The position numbers and the translations under genes are program-made. Shown here in pieces: positions 62,662 to 64,000 of a stretch of DNA of 64,000 bases. The notes beneath the pieces were generated by a model. It did not search any database. It saw nothing but the letters and a program-made list of their open reading frames with translations, and was not told the origin of the DNA. Location: assembly GCA_013177895.1 (NCBI GenBank), contig JABLXV010000010.1, positions 1-64,000 of the forward strand, written 5' to 3'. Position 1 is the stretch's first letter. Each line of letters begins with the position of its first letter. The DNA is from Brevinematales bacterium. Its GTDB lineage: Bacteria > Spirochaetota > Brevinematia > Brevinematales > GWF1-51-8.

Positions 62662-63829
62662 TATCGCCCGGTACTTCGGGGACTTCGGGGGCGCGTTCAT
62701 TCCCGAAAGTTTCATCCCCATTCTTGACGAGCTGGAAAACGCTTATGGGAAATATAAGGACGACCCTGAGTTTATAGCAGAGTATAATTATTATATGTCG
62801 GAATATGTCGGGCGTCCGTCGCCGTTATTCTACGCGGATAATATCTCCCGCGACCTCGGGTTTAAAGTTTATCTCAAGCGCGAAGACCTGAATCATACAG
62901 GCGCGCATAAAATCAACAACGCTATCGGTCAAATTCTCCTCGCGAAACGGATGGGGAAGAAGCGGATTATCGCCGAAACCGGCGCCGGACAGCATGGAGT
63001 CGCCACTGCCACGGCGGCGGCTATTATGGGAATGGAGTGCGTGATCTATATGGGCGCGGAGGACGTCAAACGGCAAGAGCCTAACGTATTCCGTATGGAA
63101 CTCCTCGGCGCGAAGGTGGTATCGGTCACCGACGGCAGCCGGACGCTCAAGGACGCGATGAACGAGGCGTTCCGCGACTGGCTTACCAATGTCGAGCATA
63201 CCTATTACCTGATCGGCACTGTCGCGGGTCCGCATCCGTACCCGACGCTCGTCAGGGATTTTCAGGCGATCATCGGCCGCGAAGCCCGCGAGCAAATCCT
63301 GAAGAAGGAGAAACAACTGCCGGATTACCTGGTCGCGTGTATCGGCGGGGGTTCCAACGCGATGGGATTGTTCTACGCGTTTCTCGACGACGACAAGGTC
63401 GCGCTGATCGGAGTAGAGGCCGGCGGGCGCGGGGTGGATCGCGGGGATAACGCCGCGAGTCTCAAGTACGGCCGCAAGGGCGTGTTGCACGGGTCCAAGA
63501 GCAAGGTGCTTCTCGACGATTACGGGCAGGTCAGCGACGTGCATTCCATATCGGCGGGGCTGGATTACCCGGGGGTCGGGCCTGAGGTGGCATACCTGCA
63601 CGACGAAGGCCGTCTCGAAGCGGTCAATGTTACCGATAATGAGGCGCTCGACGGGTTCCGTTATCTGACACGGAAGGAAGGGATTATTCCCGCGCTCGAG
63701 TCCAGTCATGCGGTCGCATATTTATTAAAGGATAGAAATAGATTTAAAAAAGACGATATCGTGATTGTTAATATATCAGGGAGAGGCGATAAAGACGTAA
63801 ACACTATTTATCAGTTGATGCGAAAATAA
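62645..63829 (+). CDS. trpB: Tryptophan synthase beta chain
   Basis: The 394-residue PLP enzyme joins indole and serine. The PLP lysine is K89 ([12 protein letters not shown]). The catalytic glutamate is in [13 protein letters not shown], and the phosphate loop is [13 protein letters not shown]. The C-terminal half has [31 protein letters not shown] ribosome site precedes the ATG inside the upstream gene. trpA and other trp genes are absent from the window, so the gene is detached from its usual operon. Confidence 0.97.
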   Translation: MKKEFNIARYFGDFGGAFIPESFIPILDELENAYGKYKDDPEFIAEYNYYMSEYVGRPSPLFYADNISRDLGFKVYLKREDLNHTGAHKINNAIGQILLAKRMGKKRIIAETGAGQHGVATATAAAIMGMECVIYMGAEDVKRQEPNVFRMELLGAKVVSVTDGSRTLKDAMNEAFRDWLTNVEHTYYLIGTVAGPHPYPTLVRDFQAIIGREAREQILKKEKQLPDYLVACIGGGSNAMGLFYAFLDDDKVALIGVEAGGRGVDRGDNAASLKYGRKGVLHGSKSKVLLDDYGQVSDVHSISAGLDYPGVGPEVAYLHDEGRLEAVNVTDNEALDGFRYLTRKEGIIPALESSHAVAYLLKDRNRFKKDDIVIVNISGRGDKDVNTIYQLMRK

Positions 63830-63941
63830 GGAAGGATAAGGTTATTATTCAGACGATACACGATATGAAATAAAACTACTGACGGCCGCTTCCATTTACC
63901 GGGTGTTAAGGAGCGGTAAAAAACTCTATGAGGAGACGAAT

Positions 63942-64000
63942 ATGGTACTCGGAATTCCCGATCCGTCTATTTGGGTGGCGTATCTATTACTCATTTTCCT
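63942..64000 (+). CDS. Symporter small accessory protein, N-terminal part (window edge)
   Basis: The ATG at 63942 has an AGGAG site 7 bp upstream and opens IPDPSIWVAYLLLIF, which matches the start of the small single-helix proteins (about 45 residues) found immediately before sodium:solute symporter genes. The rest is cut by the window end. The gap 63830-63941 holds no other recognisable feature. Confidence 0.6.
   Translation, partial: MVLGIPDPSIWVAYLLLIF

Overview
The window comes from a Gram-negative-type bacterium of moderate GC content. The evidence is several lipoproteins with lipoboxes, periplasmic NlpC/P60 proteins, a very large alpha-2-macroglobulin-like protein and a PQQ-type beta-propeller with a signal peptide. 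There are no rRNA or ribosomal protein genes, so the phylum cannot be fixed. The protein mix (ankyrin, WG and TPR repeats, DUF554, an rSAM/lipoprotein pair, compact type II-C Cas9) would fit a spirochaete-like or candidate-phylum anaerobe, but that is a guess.

Layout. 1-5.7 kb: the end of an IS3-type transposase, a secreted ankyrin array protein, small enzymes and a glutathione peroxidase. 5.7-11.25 kb: a complete type II-C CRISPR-Cas locus with 15 repeats, cas2, cas1, a 1030-residue Cas9 and a tracrRNA. 11.3-26 kb: two paralogous NlpC/P60 proteins, a hybrid sensor kinase, an ABC-2 exporter, DUF1295 and DUF554 membrane proteins, a decayed toxin-antitoxin pair and uvrB. 26-36.5 kb: the alpha-2-macroglobulin, then CapA, ParA, a lipoprotein, a radical SAM enzyme and a WG-repeat protein. 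36.5-46.9 kb: a TPR protein, tRNA-Arg, a secreted GH13 amylase with three starch-binding modules, a PQQ propeller, an HEPN/MNT pair, a second ParA with an acidic partner, an S24-type repressor and tRNA-Pro. 47-64 kb: mostly housekeeping (proS, xth, glgC, a pyrimidine-dimer glycosylase, purL, hisG, ThiD2, tsaD, dus, trpB), with many 4-30 bp gene overlaps that imply translational coupling.

The most interesting block is the CRISPR locus. Every repeat ends in a perfect TATAAT with a -35-like box 16 bp upstream, so each spacer appears to have its own promoter. The tracrRNA has its own promoter and is predicted to start at the first base of the anti-repeat. On the opposite strand, cas9 has a perfect consensus promoter (TTGACA-N16-TATAAT) placed so that the cas9 5' leader is antisense to the whole tracrRNA. 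One spacer is itself a near-ideal intrinsic terminator, which an array with one promoter per repeat could tolerate. The outermost degenerate repeat has merged with the 3' end of the glutathione peroxidase gene and encodes its last seven residues and stop codon.

There is also a small-repeat ecology. A 52-bp palindromic element is present in two copies of a larger 106-bp dispersed repeat and absent from a third copy. Related 51-bp units sit in tandem at the 3' end of the alpha-2-macroglobulin gene, flanked by a 36-bp duplication of that gene's end. A separate MITE-like element lies just after the amylase terminator, and part of the terminator is duplicated on its far side.
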